Shown in pieces: positions 13,897-23,184 of a stretch of DNA of 64,000 nucleotides; the stretch's first letter is position 1, and the number at the start of each line of letters is the position of its first letter. Where the stretch lies: positions 1 through 64,000 of the forward strand of contig JAFEVB010000012.1 of assembly GCA_032629725.1 (NCBI GenBank), read 5' to 3'. The notes under the pieces were generated by a model, which was not told where the DNA came from, ran no database searches, and saw nothing but the letters and a program-made list of their open reading frames with translations. Both the position numbers and the translations under genes were made by a program. Source of the DNA: Gremmenia infestans. Its lineage: Eukaryota; Ascomycota; Leotiomycetes; Helotiales; Hamatocanthoscyphaceae.

Positions 13897-14060
13897 ATAC
13901 GCTTATTACTTTATACTTTATAATAAGCTATACTTTTAAGTATAGCAACTAGTAATCTATTAATAGATACTAATATTAACCTAATAATAACCTAGATCTA
14001 GGGACCTAAATTAAGTTATAAGACTTACTCTAGTACTATATAAGCTAGGTGATTATTATA
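13897..14060 (+). repeat. Older Gypsy LTR, right part
   Basis: This continues the LTR interrupted at 7365. It starts with the duplicated ATACG and ends GGTGATTATTATA, equivalent to the LTR end GATCGTTACA. Confidence 0.75.
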
Positions 14061-14570
14061 TAAAGGCTAACTTATTCTACTTTAGTTATTATAGCTTCTA
14101 TTTAGCTATACTTTACTATTTAAGATTACTAAAAACTTATTAGATGTTTTTCTTAAATGCTTTATAGCTTATAAATATAGTCTAGGTTAAGATCTTTACT
14201 CCGGTTATAATTTGCCTCTAGCTGGTTTTATTTGCTATAAAATTATTAATATAGATCTTAATCTAGTTAAAAGCTACGCTTTAAAGGTAACTAATTATAT
14301 AGATAACCTTTATTATCTTAGTTCTAAATAAGTATTAGTTAAATAAAATATAGATATCTATTAAGATTAGAAAGTTATCTAACTTGCTTTTATCTCTATA
14401 GAATATATTAGATGTCTTAATAATTATAGTTTGTTCTTATACTATAAAAGTCTAGGCTAGCGCTAGTATAGAAGCTAGAGTTAGTATTAGGGTTAAGATT
14501 AGAGTGTTTTTCCCTTTAGTAGACCTAGCAGATAATATTATTCTATTAATAAAAAGACTAGTGCTTAAAG
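14061..14570 (-). pseudogene. Inverted gag fragment of a third Gypsy copy
   Basis: Read on the minus strand this matches the front of the gag region at about 7.83-8.33 kb. For example, the block containing tttaagaaaaacatc and the stretch just after the LTR both recur in reverse. It is heavily AT-biased and carries stops. Together with the adjoining inverted LTR it is the 5' end of a third copy lying head-on to the others. Confidence 0.7.
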
Positions 14571-15042
14571 TATAACAATTACCTAGCTTATATAGTACTA
14601 AGATAAGTCTTATAACTTAAGTTAGGTCCCTAGACCTAGGTTATTATTAGGTTAATATTAGTATCTATTAATAGACTACTAGTTACTATACTTAGAAGTA
14701 TAGCTTATTATAAAGTATAAAGTAATAAGCATATATTAGAAAATACTACTTAAGTTAAATATAAAGCTTCTATCTAATAGGTAATAACCTAGTCTTATAT
14801 AGAATCTTTACGTTCTAGATTATATAGATTATTATAATCCTACTAATCCCGGATTATATAGATTATTATAATCTAAATAATCTATCTTTATCTTATAATA
14901 TATTATATAACTAGCTAACTAGTATATATAGTTATTATATTAGCTACTATAAAGAAACCTTCTTCCTCCTAGGGTTTCTCCTATGCCTAGCAAGCTAGAT
15001 ATTAAGCCTAAGGTCCCTTAGTTATATATTATATTCGTAATA
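14571..15042 (-). repeat. Inverted Gypsy LTR (third copy)
   Basis: The reverse complement aligns end to end with the 466-bp LTRs, starting TATTACGAATATAAT and ending TAATTGTTATA. It is about 472 bp and more degraded than the LTRs of the complete element. Confidence 0.75.
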
Positions 15043-15340
15043 TAAAAGTGTATTTAGAAAGCGCCCGCTTGCTAAGGCTCTAGCATAGGATCCGCGGGTT
15101 TAAGTGGCCTTCTTCTTTACCTAATTTAAATCCTATTAAGAAGGTCTAGCGATAGATAAAAGAAGAGCTAAAGAAATTAGCATATATACCTAAAAGTATA
15201 GAGGATTTAAAGGGGGAGCTGTAAAAGCTATAGGATTAGGTAGATCTATATAACTTCTAGTATTATACTAAACAATTAACCTATAAGATTAAAGATATAA
15301 TTATAGTATATAGACTAGCTACTATTAATTAACTTATATT
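15043..15340 (+). pseudogene. Tc1/mariner-type transposase C-terminal fragment
   Basis: On the plus strand, from about 15113, one frame reads WPSSLPNLNPIKKV, stop, R, stop, IKEELKKLAYIPKSI and onward. This is the classic WP..SPDLNPIE..W end of a Tc1/mariner DDE transposase, with the last catalytic Glu changed to Lys (GAG to AAG) and the following Trp and Gln now TAG. An upstream scrap in another frame (KAPAC near 15.06 kb) resembles the NAPAH box. The fragment abuts the inverted Gypsy LTR and has no visible terminal repeats. It is dead and probably RIP-mutated. Confidence 0.7.
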
Positions 15341-18300
15341 TTTAATTTGGTCCAATTCTATTAATAATTTAAAAAGTTATTCACGATTAAAGAGGGAGGG
15401 TAGAAAATGGTGGTTCTCGCTTGGTGGGCCATGTGTAGTGGCACATACTCTTACAACCTCACAGACTTCTAAAGTTTTACTACTTGAAGACAACCATAAT
15501 ACAACCGGGATATATCTGGCTATTCCAGAAGTCCTGTAGCTTGTTTAGTATCTAGTCGGAAATCTGTGCTTCCACTTATATTGTAAATCTCCAATGCTTC
15601 ATTACAGTGCACCAGCTTTGTTTCAGCAATTTGTATAGATACTTTTGTTTTTGCGGCCATGTCTATTAGAAGCAAAGCTTGAATTTGGGGATTGCTACGT
15701 TCCCTCGTACCAGACGTTGATCAAGGCTCAATTCTTTGTCTACTCTGGCATGGAAATTGTCATCAGGCGGATCTGCGTTTGAGATCTTACAATATTTCGA
15801 TCTTCTGAACTCCTACTCCTCCCTTTCTCATTCTTCACTCAACTTACATTTCTTCCCATATAGCTCCGTATCGAGGCCATATTTTCTAGTTCCGATGTGG
15901 CAATGATCCTAGTGGTATCAACAGTTTATTGTCTTATATACAGCCAATGCGTTGATCGTTATCCGTGCCGCTGAGCCCTTTACCTGCCATGGGTTTACAA
16001 TGTAATGGATAATCCGGTACGATTTCTCCGAGGACACGAAAAACAGGAGGCTAGAAGTTGACAACGACTGGAGTCCGAGATCAAGGGTGTGGAGGTCTGT
16101 ATTCGAGGGGGGGATCAATGGGAACAACTCGGTACGACGACAATCTTGAACCGTTCATTGACCCTAAGCGGCGTTTATCGACTTGTAGTAAGACGCTGCA
16201 ATATCTCATTCTTAACATTAATGGATCTCAATTATCCTGAAGACAAAAGGAAATCAAAGATTCTCGACAGCTCGGATCTTGATGACGATATTTCTCCATC
16301 AAAGCTCGACTCTGAAAGCCCCGTCCAAGCTTCAAGCAGCTATGCGAAACTAAGCCGAACATATGCCCATCAATAATACCATTGAGGCTTAGATTATTGG
16401 TCTGATACTCATCTTCCACGCTCAGCCTCCAGTTTCATTCAAGTCGGCTTCTTGAACCTCGCCTTCAGAAATATCAAAATGTCTGCACACCTCACCAAGA
16501 GTAGCACTTCACTTGTCCAAGCGGGAAAGCTGTCTTCTTCGGTAAGCCTTTCCCTTCCATCCCGTCACGCAGTTCATTGTCTTCGCGTCCACGTCGAATA
16601 TTATGGAGAAAGTAGAGGGAGACAGTGTAGTTAACATAACGTTGGATGTGCATGGGGACCGCGTTCCAAGCTGTAGTTGCTGAGTGGCAGTCTTTTGGGC
16701 CTGCTGTATGGAGTTAGTGTAGGCGGATTGTGCACATGAGGACGAGAAGCTGTATGCGTTGTTCTGTATTTGTCGTACGTATGTTGTCACTTCCTGCTAG
16801 CGTGCCATGAACTAATTGTCTTGCTTCGTAACGGTATGATAGCGAAGTACAAACCAACACCCAACCCACTGGGGCAACTACACCATTAAATCTCTTCATA
16901 TTCTTCCGTCACCTAGTCACACTATGCTTCATCTCCCGAAGCTGTCCCAACGTGAGAGCACTGGCAGTACCCATCATCTCCCTCCACAACCTCGCATAAT
17001 CCCGCCCCAACTGCTCAGCAGCCTACGCCGTCGTGTCTGAGATGTGTTCGTATGTAGTGGTATGCGGCAACACTTTTGCAGAAAGAAAGCCTATGCCCGA
17101 ACTCGCACTTCCTTCTCGTAATAAAGTTCAGCCCGCCCTGGCCAGAATTGGCCGGTTGAACGGAGGTCCACGTGGAACGAGGGAGGTCGAGGAAACTGTG
17201 ATCTATGCAAATGTTGATGCTCCGTATTTAGAATCTGCCGCGTTTGAGGCATGCTAGAACGGAGGAGTCGATACCGAGGACCAGATCCAAAGAGCCCCCA
17301 TCTTGATGATTTGTGTGTCTCCCAGAAAGAATTCATCCGATTTCCAGGCTGTGTCCTTCCTCTCCCCCAAAACCCCCCCCTTTCGAAAGACTTCCTTCCC
17401 CATTGCAAGTATCGCTACGCTATACTTGGCTCTAGAGGATTTTTTGTCATGGCCGTATTGATGAGTGACCCGAGCCCAATAAGTATGATGACGGCGCAGA
17501 GGCTGATAAGGACAATTACAACTGTCTTTAACATGTTGCTTTCTTCTTTCTTTCTTCGGCTTGCTCGAAAGGTAGATTGGACGAGAGAGTGGTAAGTAAT
17601 AGAGAGGCAAGTGGCGAGCAAAGCGAGAGCGAGTGACTGAGCGAGTGGCTGATTTAATGAAAGACTTAATTATGCTGTATATATGAAAAAGAGGGATTTA
17701 ACAAAAAGACATAGATTTTACTCCGTAGCCTCTCTTATTATTCCGAGAACCAACTTGAGAATGTGAGTCTGACAAACCTGTCCTGTTCAGACGGTAAGGT
17801 ACCCGCTTTTGCGTCTCCCACTTTATTTAGCGAGTACGAGACCCTACCGGGTTTGCTTCGACCTCCTCCTATCAGATCTCAACATAAGCCTTCTTATCAA
17901 TAGCCATGCCCGCCCCACCACCTCTTCTGGCAGGTATTACAGCGATTACCGGGCTATTGATTGGCCCCTCGTAACGCAAAGTGACGCGTCGAGTCCGAGC
18001 CCCCGCGAGATCACGCAAAAAAGCAGCAAGCTACGGACGGATGTATATCGACGGGGACGGGATCTCTAGCCAAGCACTGGACTGGTCAGCTTTTAGTGGA
18101 AGGAATACCCGTCCAGGAACCCGCGTGCTCGTTGCCGGATCCAGGGGGGTTGAGCGAGGTTGAGGTGCGGGATTGGGCGAATTGAAGATGCAGGAATATG
18201 GGTCTACGAAGTCGCTGTTTTTTTTTCATTGACCGAACCGTGTCTTTTGCAAGGAAGCTGTCTATCGTATGTTTACGAAGTGTATACCTAACATCTATCC

Positions 18301-18510
18301 CTGCGTGCCGAGACGCACCCTGTAAAGAGACAAATCGTAGGTACGAAGTACTTGACGTTCAAGCGACTTCAAATCTATAAACGCGTTAAAATTTATATTT
18401 ATTTTTATTTTAGTGCATTATATACCTCCCTCGAACACTCCTCACTTATTAGTTTCGAAAATCATCATTGTGTCGTTGCCGCTCCCTTGAATCTATAAAG
18501 AGCCTCCTTT
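15341..18510. other. Gene-poor transition region
   Basis: Base composition becomes normal here. I find no recognisable gene in this 3.2 kb. Small frames exist on both strands, but none has homology I can name or a convincing exon structure, apart from the tiny membrane-protein candidate near 17.5 kb. Confidence 0.5.
17415..17534 (-). CDS. Candidate very small membrane protein (39 residues)
   Basis: From an ATG at 17534 the minus strand reads MLKTVVIVLISLCAVIILI and onward, ending in SIA and a stop at 17415. One hydrophobic segment of about 20 residues covers most of it. The frame is open upstream to 17621, so the true start is uncertain, and it may be one exon of a spliced gene. It resembles in layout the small membrane-protein candidates near 36.6 and 43.4 kb. 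It could also be a chance hydrophobic frame. Confidence 0.25.
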   Translation of the reverse strand: MLKTVVIVLISLCAVIILIGLGSLINTAMTKNPLEPSIA

Positions 18511-18511
18511 T

Positions 18512-18614
18512 CACTATAATAGGACACCTTGACGTGCGACACCACCATCAAGCTTCTTCAACCATTTAAACACATAAAACGATTAAACATGGATATTTAG
18601 GTCCTATTATAATG
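18512..18614. repeat. Short inverted repeat pair
   Basis: CACTATAATAGGAC at 18512-18525 and its near-perfect reverse complement GTCCTATTATAATG at 18601-18614 bracket about 75 bp, next to a transposase tail. They may be what is left of an element's structure. Confidence 0.35.
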
Positions 18615-18900
18615 CTAAACTGCTATTGCCACGATTGTAGCGGCCTTGGCATATGGTTCTGGCTCTGGCTCCTCTGGCAGAGTACTTTTGCACTTCCGAC
18701 CACGTTTACGGGCCTTAGCTTTGGCTTCTTTGGCAGCGTCGTTTACCCTTTGCTCGTGCTTCCACGAGGGTCCTCATAGCTCATCACCTTCCCTTCCCCC
18801 TTCGCGTTCCCTAGAACGAATGACTTGGTCGATCGTCGAACCTTGGCTTCGTTGTTAATTGTAGTTAGGAATTTGATTCGGTCGTCTTTGACGATAACAT
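18615..18900 (-). pseudogene. Fot1/pogo-type transposase C-terminal tail, frameshifted
   Basis: On the minus strand a frame reads NEAKVRRSTKSFVLG, then KVMSYED. After frame changes it continues ARAK, VNDAAKEAKAKARKRGRKCK, ending EPYAKAATIVAIAV and a stop at 18615. This Lys/Arg/Ala-rich tail with the GRKRKS-like box is typical of the C-terminus of fungal pogo-family transposases. At least two frame changes and the missing catalytic core show it is a relic. It comes from a different copy than the element at 51.2-53.0 kb, which is far more AT-biased. Confidence 0.5.
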
Positions 18901-19870
18901 CAGTAGAGGATTTCTAGAAAGCTTTGGCATTAATTAGTCAGCAGCATTTAAAGGCACGAGCAATTATGTTAGAGCTATGTTAACAGCACTCCTAATACCA
19001 ACTGAAAGGATCGAATAGCTAGTCTACGTATTAGCAAGTGCCCACCTTATTTCATTTATGCGAAACACAGTTATATTTCAAAGTCTGGCTAATTCGTTAT
19101 CTTTGGTCTTCAAAAGACGAACGCTGCAACAACTTATAGCAAAACAAAATCCAACTCGAGTAATTCTTCAGCAGCAACTCTAGAGCGCAAAAAGCTTATA
19201 ACGGCTCCTAATAACCGGCGACGAATGCCTCTTTCACTATGCTAGCTACTCTCAAGCTTGATAACAGGGAGTATATTATATACAAGTTGGCTCTTAAGTA
19301 AGATACAAATATCATCCATGAAGCAATATACTCTCAAGCAAGTAAATAGTTCTTTTAGAAGCTATAGGATCAGCATATAACAATCTAGGATATTATTTGG
19401 TATTTGTTGGTATCACAGGTTGATATCCGTGATCACCTCTATACTACGTGGTAGACTTGATACTGGTTGATGTTGCTTTCTTTCATAATGTCTAAGTCTA
19501 AGTGTGATGACAAGGCGTGGAGGTTTTCACCTCTGCATCGCTTAGTCATCCATACTAGTGTCATGTGACCACCATGTGACCATATATCCCGACAGTATTA
19601 CCTAAGACTCTATAATAAAAATACTTATATTATCAAAAACTAATAGATTTATAGAAGCTTTAATATACATATACCCATAAAAGTAAAATCAGCTAGCTTT
19701 AATTAGAAATTTATCTTTTGCTACCTTATACTATAATTAACCGCTGAACCTCCGTTGACCAGCAGATATGCTGCGCTAATCGAAAGAGGAAACCGAGCCA
19801 GCCAAACTAATAAGCACAATTCCCGCGCCAACTCTGCTCCTATGTTCTCTAAAGCGAGTTGATCGGATAG
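18901..19870. other. Intergenic sequence, likely eroded repeats
   Basis: No gene is visible. The part up to about 19.4 kb may be further transposase remnant, continuing the tail described at 18.6-18.9 kb. A stretch around 19.40-19.59 kb begins TGTTGGTATCAC and contains repeated CATGTGACCA words, which looks LTR-like, but I cannot find a partner copy in this window. Confidence 0.4.
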
Positions 19871-19880
19871 TATACTACGG

Positions 19881-19889
19881 GCTGTATAA
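19881..19889 (+). promoter_or_regulatory. TATA-like box of the SDR gene
   Basis: TATAAATAC lies about 85 bp upstream of the SDR start codon at 19972, in a normal place for a fungal core promoter. Confidence 0.5.
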
Positions 19890-19971
19890 ATACCAACCAA
19901 TGCTCCGATGGCAGACTCAAACTTCACCTTCTTTCCCTTTCATCTCAAACAATCCTCACTAGCCAGCAACA

Positions 19972-20848
19972 ATGTCACAAGACAAGAAGGTCGTCTTCAT
20001 CACGGGGGCTAACACGGGTCTTGGCCTTGAAATAGTCAAGGCGTTGTATAAAAGTACGCAATCATACGATATCATCGCTGGTAGTCGGCTTGTTAGCAAT
20101 GGTGAAGCCGCCGTTGCAGCTGTGCAACAAGAAATCCCATCTTCTTCCAGCAGCCTCAGCGTAGTCCAATTGGACCTTGCCTCGGATGAGTCCATCAAGA
20201 AAGCCGTCGAGAACATTGAATCAAAATCCGGCCGGCTAGATGTCTTGGTCAACAATGGCGGCGCAGGCTTTGACGGAGCTCTCAGAGATGGCCAGCTGAG
20301 CATCCGGGAGGCGTGGAACAAGTCGTGGGATACCAACGTCGCCGGCACTCAAGTACTCACGAGTGAAGCAATTCCACTGCTGCTCAAGTCAAGACAGCCA
20401 CGACTGATCTTCATCACAAGCGGGACTTCTGCGTTAGCCTTTACCGAGAGATTTGATCACCCAGCGCTACAGCGTATCAACGCCTCGCCAGCACCAGGTT
20501 GGCCAAAGCCAAAAGAAATCAATCCTATCGAGTCATATCGGAGCGCAAAGACTGGACTTAACATGATGATGAGACAGTGGCACCGGATTTTACTCAATGA
20601 TGGAGTAAAGGTCTGGGCTATATCCCCGGGATTTCTCGCAACTAATCTGGGGAACGTTGGGATTGAACAGATGAAAAAGGTAAGCAAAGAAGATAGCCTG
20701 TCGAAGAATCCATTTTCTGACCAATAAATATTAGATGGGAGCGCGAGATCCTTCAGAGGGTGGCAATTTTGTTAAATGTGTTATTGAAGGGCAACGAGAC
20801 TCGGAAGTCGGAAAGGTGGTTGGCGCTACCGGTATCCAAACTTGGTAA
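19972..20848 (+). CDS. Short-chain dehydrogenase/reductase (SDR), classical type
   Basis: The model has two exons, 19972-20679 and 20735-20848, giving 273 residues. The intron has a GTAAGC donor and TTAG acceptor; ignoring it gives a 251-residue form ending SDQ. The protein has the Rossmann cofactor motif TGANTGLG (residues 11-18), an LDLAS segment at 67-71, NNGG at 94-97 (the family usually has NNAG), a catalytic Ser at 150 and YRSAK with Tyr189 and Lys193. It should reduce or oxidise a carbonyl or alcohol using NAD(P)(H) in the cytosol. The substrate cannot be told from sequence. It runs tail-to-tail with a Zn2Cys6 regulator 330 bp away, which might control it, but no binding site is visible. 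Confidence 0.9.
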
Positions 20849-21179
20849 GACAGCTCAGCATTCTTGTTATAGCCTCTAGAACGTGAGATCATGTCAATTT
20901 GAATTATATAATTACTGAATTAGGCGATCTCGTAATCTCACTATGCAGACTGAGTTTATTGAACGAACTGTAGCCTCTCACGCTGCTTCAGAGATATATG
21001 GAGAATGGACTCGGAGTTGGGAGATGAGGGATACAAAAGTTGTAAGTAACTCAGGCGATAATATCATCTAACTTCCGAGATTCTGTAATTTATATAAGAA
21101 CACGTCCAAACGAAAAGACATAAAGCTTGTGAAGTGAAATGGGATTAATTAAATATATTATTTCTTTTCCCGCAAACGG

Positions 21180-22514
21180 CTACCTTTCTCTTCGCGTAAG
21201 TACAGGCGCACATTCCAACTCTTGCATCATGTCCTTCCAATAAAGCCCATCAACGCCGGCACGTTCGCCGAGGTGCAGTTCATGAAGCCGCATGCGCACC
21301 GCCTCGTAATCCCTCCTCACACGCCGTTCACACCACCAGATTCCCTCGTATCGACACATCAAGCCCAGCCAGTACCCAAGCAGCCACAACGCCCTTTCAT
21401 CCCTGTTGTAGAGAAGAGATTTCAAATCTCCATGTATCTTCGTGAGAAACACCCAATTGAGGAGTATCGTCGACTGTGGAGGATGAATGCTCCGTAGATA
21501 GGCAAGCGCGATCGTGGCTGGCCCAAAAATATCATTCTGGTCGGCATTATTGGATTCACAACTGAAGCTTTCATTCTTCAATTTGAATGCTCTAATCCAA
21601 CTCTCAGGAACAATACCCAAGCTTTGAAATTTTCGGATTTCTCTCCAGCCGGCCTTTCCGTGGCCAAACATGATGGGATCTAGAAAGGCTACCGTCTTCT
21701 CCAAACACGCTGACAGTGAGATCAAGAGAGGTCTGAGACCCGCCTGCAGGGCTAGCCATCCCAATCGGTCTTCTCTGGAGCTGAAGACCCAGGATGATTT
21801 TGGATTATCTTCAACGCCATCATCTTGGTGTGGAAGTGTAAAAGCGATCATATTTAGGAACAGCGCAGCCAGTAGCAGTGCATTCACTCCTTGCTGCCCC
21901 AGTGACTTGCTGGGTGTTTCAAGGGCTATTTGGAAGTCCTGGATGGCAAGGGATTGATAAAAATGTTCTGCGATACGATGCTGTAATATCCCTGGAGACA
22001 TATGCCGCAAGTGGCACGCAGTAGTTGCAAGTAATGTGTTGCGGATAAGAGAGTTTGACTGTGAGAGCGAGACTAGCTCGTCACGACCCGGCATGCGGAA
22101 TATGGCATCCCAGTTTGTACAGAAATGATGCAGGAGTTGAATACCAGGGGTTCCATTTTTTGGACTGGGGTATAGAGCAGTGATTGAGCTGACTATAGAG
22201 AGCTTTGTAATTGCAACGCCCCCCATAATGTTGTATTCATGCTCGCCCTCATAAGGCCTGTCATATGCACGAGTTCTCCTGTTTCGTCGACATCGTAGGC
22301 ACATTGGCTTGTTCTCGTCACACTAACATGACATAAGTTTCAATAGACAAGAAGCTGTGACGAGAACAAAACAGACCTTAACCTTTTTCTCTTTGCAGGG
22401 AAGACAGCCAGATCTGGATTTCCTGTGGTGTCTTTGTTTCTTGTAATCACGGATTTTCAGATCGGAGTCAATGGATGAGAGGACTTGAAATCCGGGTTTT
22501 GTGTCTATCTCCAT
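21180..22514 (-). CDS. Zn2Cys6-type transcription factor with sixth Cys replaced by Arg
   Basis: The exons are 22377-22514 and 21180-22322 on the minus strand, 426 residues, with a 54-bp intron (GTCTGT donor, TTAG acceptor) inside the zinc cluster. The cluster reads C37-x2-C40-x6-C47-x6-C54-x2-C57-x6, where the sixth Cys should follow but residue 64 is Arg (CGT, one base from TGT). A basic stretch (KKQRHHRKSR) precedes it. The remainder looks like the fungal C-terminal regulatory domain found with such clusters. The family binds CGG-containing sites and controls metabolic genes. Losing the sixth ligand could weaken or abolish DNA binding. It is convergent with the SDR gene. Confidence 0.8.
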
Positions 22515-23184
22515 GGTTGATTAGAAGAGGAAAGCGAGGTGATCGAAATCTATACATCAATAACCCTAAGAGTTTTATCTGGAGATGGTGTAAAGATAGA
22601 ACCAGATGCTGAGCAAGCCATCTCGCCTGTGCTCGGTTTCCTATACGAGACTAGCGCTTGAATTCGGATTAGATCGGAGGAGCATTAAAACCCCGACGAT
22701 GCAGCTAGCCATAAATAGCCTTAGCGCGCAGCATAGATGTGGGCCTGACCATTCAATCATAAAGTACTGAGATGCATGAAAAACAGAACAAAACTCGTAC
22801 CTGGCAACCCGAGGAAAAAAATTCTTCTGAGGCTTTTATTATTACGGTATTATTAGATCAGGCTAATCAAGCTAATTTAGGCCAGTGCTCGCTAAACTGT
22901 AAAGCTAAAATATGTAGCGTTTATGCCCCCTCCCCTCTCCTTATACCAGAGAAACTCCTAGACTGCATCATTTCCTCCGTGAACATCTTCAAAACTTGGG
23001 ACCTCAAAAGTAATTCTGAAGTAGAGATCATATAGAAATTGCTATATTAACACCCAGTCTGTAGCATAAATAGTTTGACCACCTAAATCGTTACCATCAT
23101 CATTAATTATATCATAATCATCAGCGTATAAGTTGAGTTTTGGAAAATGAGTAGAGACTTCGGGTCCGAGGTCCTTCTGTGCCA
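22515..23184. other. Intergenic
   Basis: Promoter side of the regulator and 3' side of the calpain gene. A plus-strand frame at 22772-23035 has no recognisable features, and I do not call it a gene. Confidence 0.5.

Noticed and set aside
1..15340. Candidate centromere or telomere-proximal region
   Set aside because: AT-rich RIP blocks are common along arms of such genomes, and there are no telomere repeats or other marks in the window.
17251..17610. Overlapping frames of over 100 codons on both strands
   Set aside because: No recognisable domain, shared low-complexity sequence and no exon structure.
19395..19600. Possible solo LTR beginning TGTTGGTATCAC
   Set aside because: No second copy in the window, no clear ends and no target duplication. 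It needs a genome search.
22772..23035. Plus-strand 87-codon frame
   Set aside because: No domain, poor composition and no splice context.
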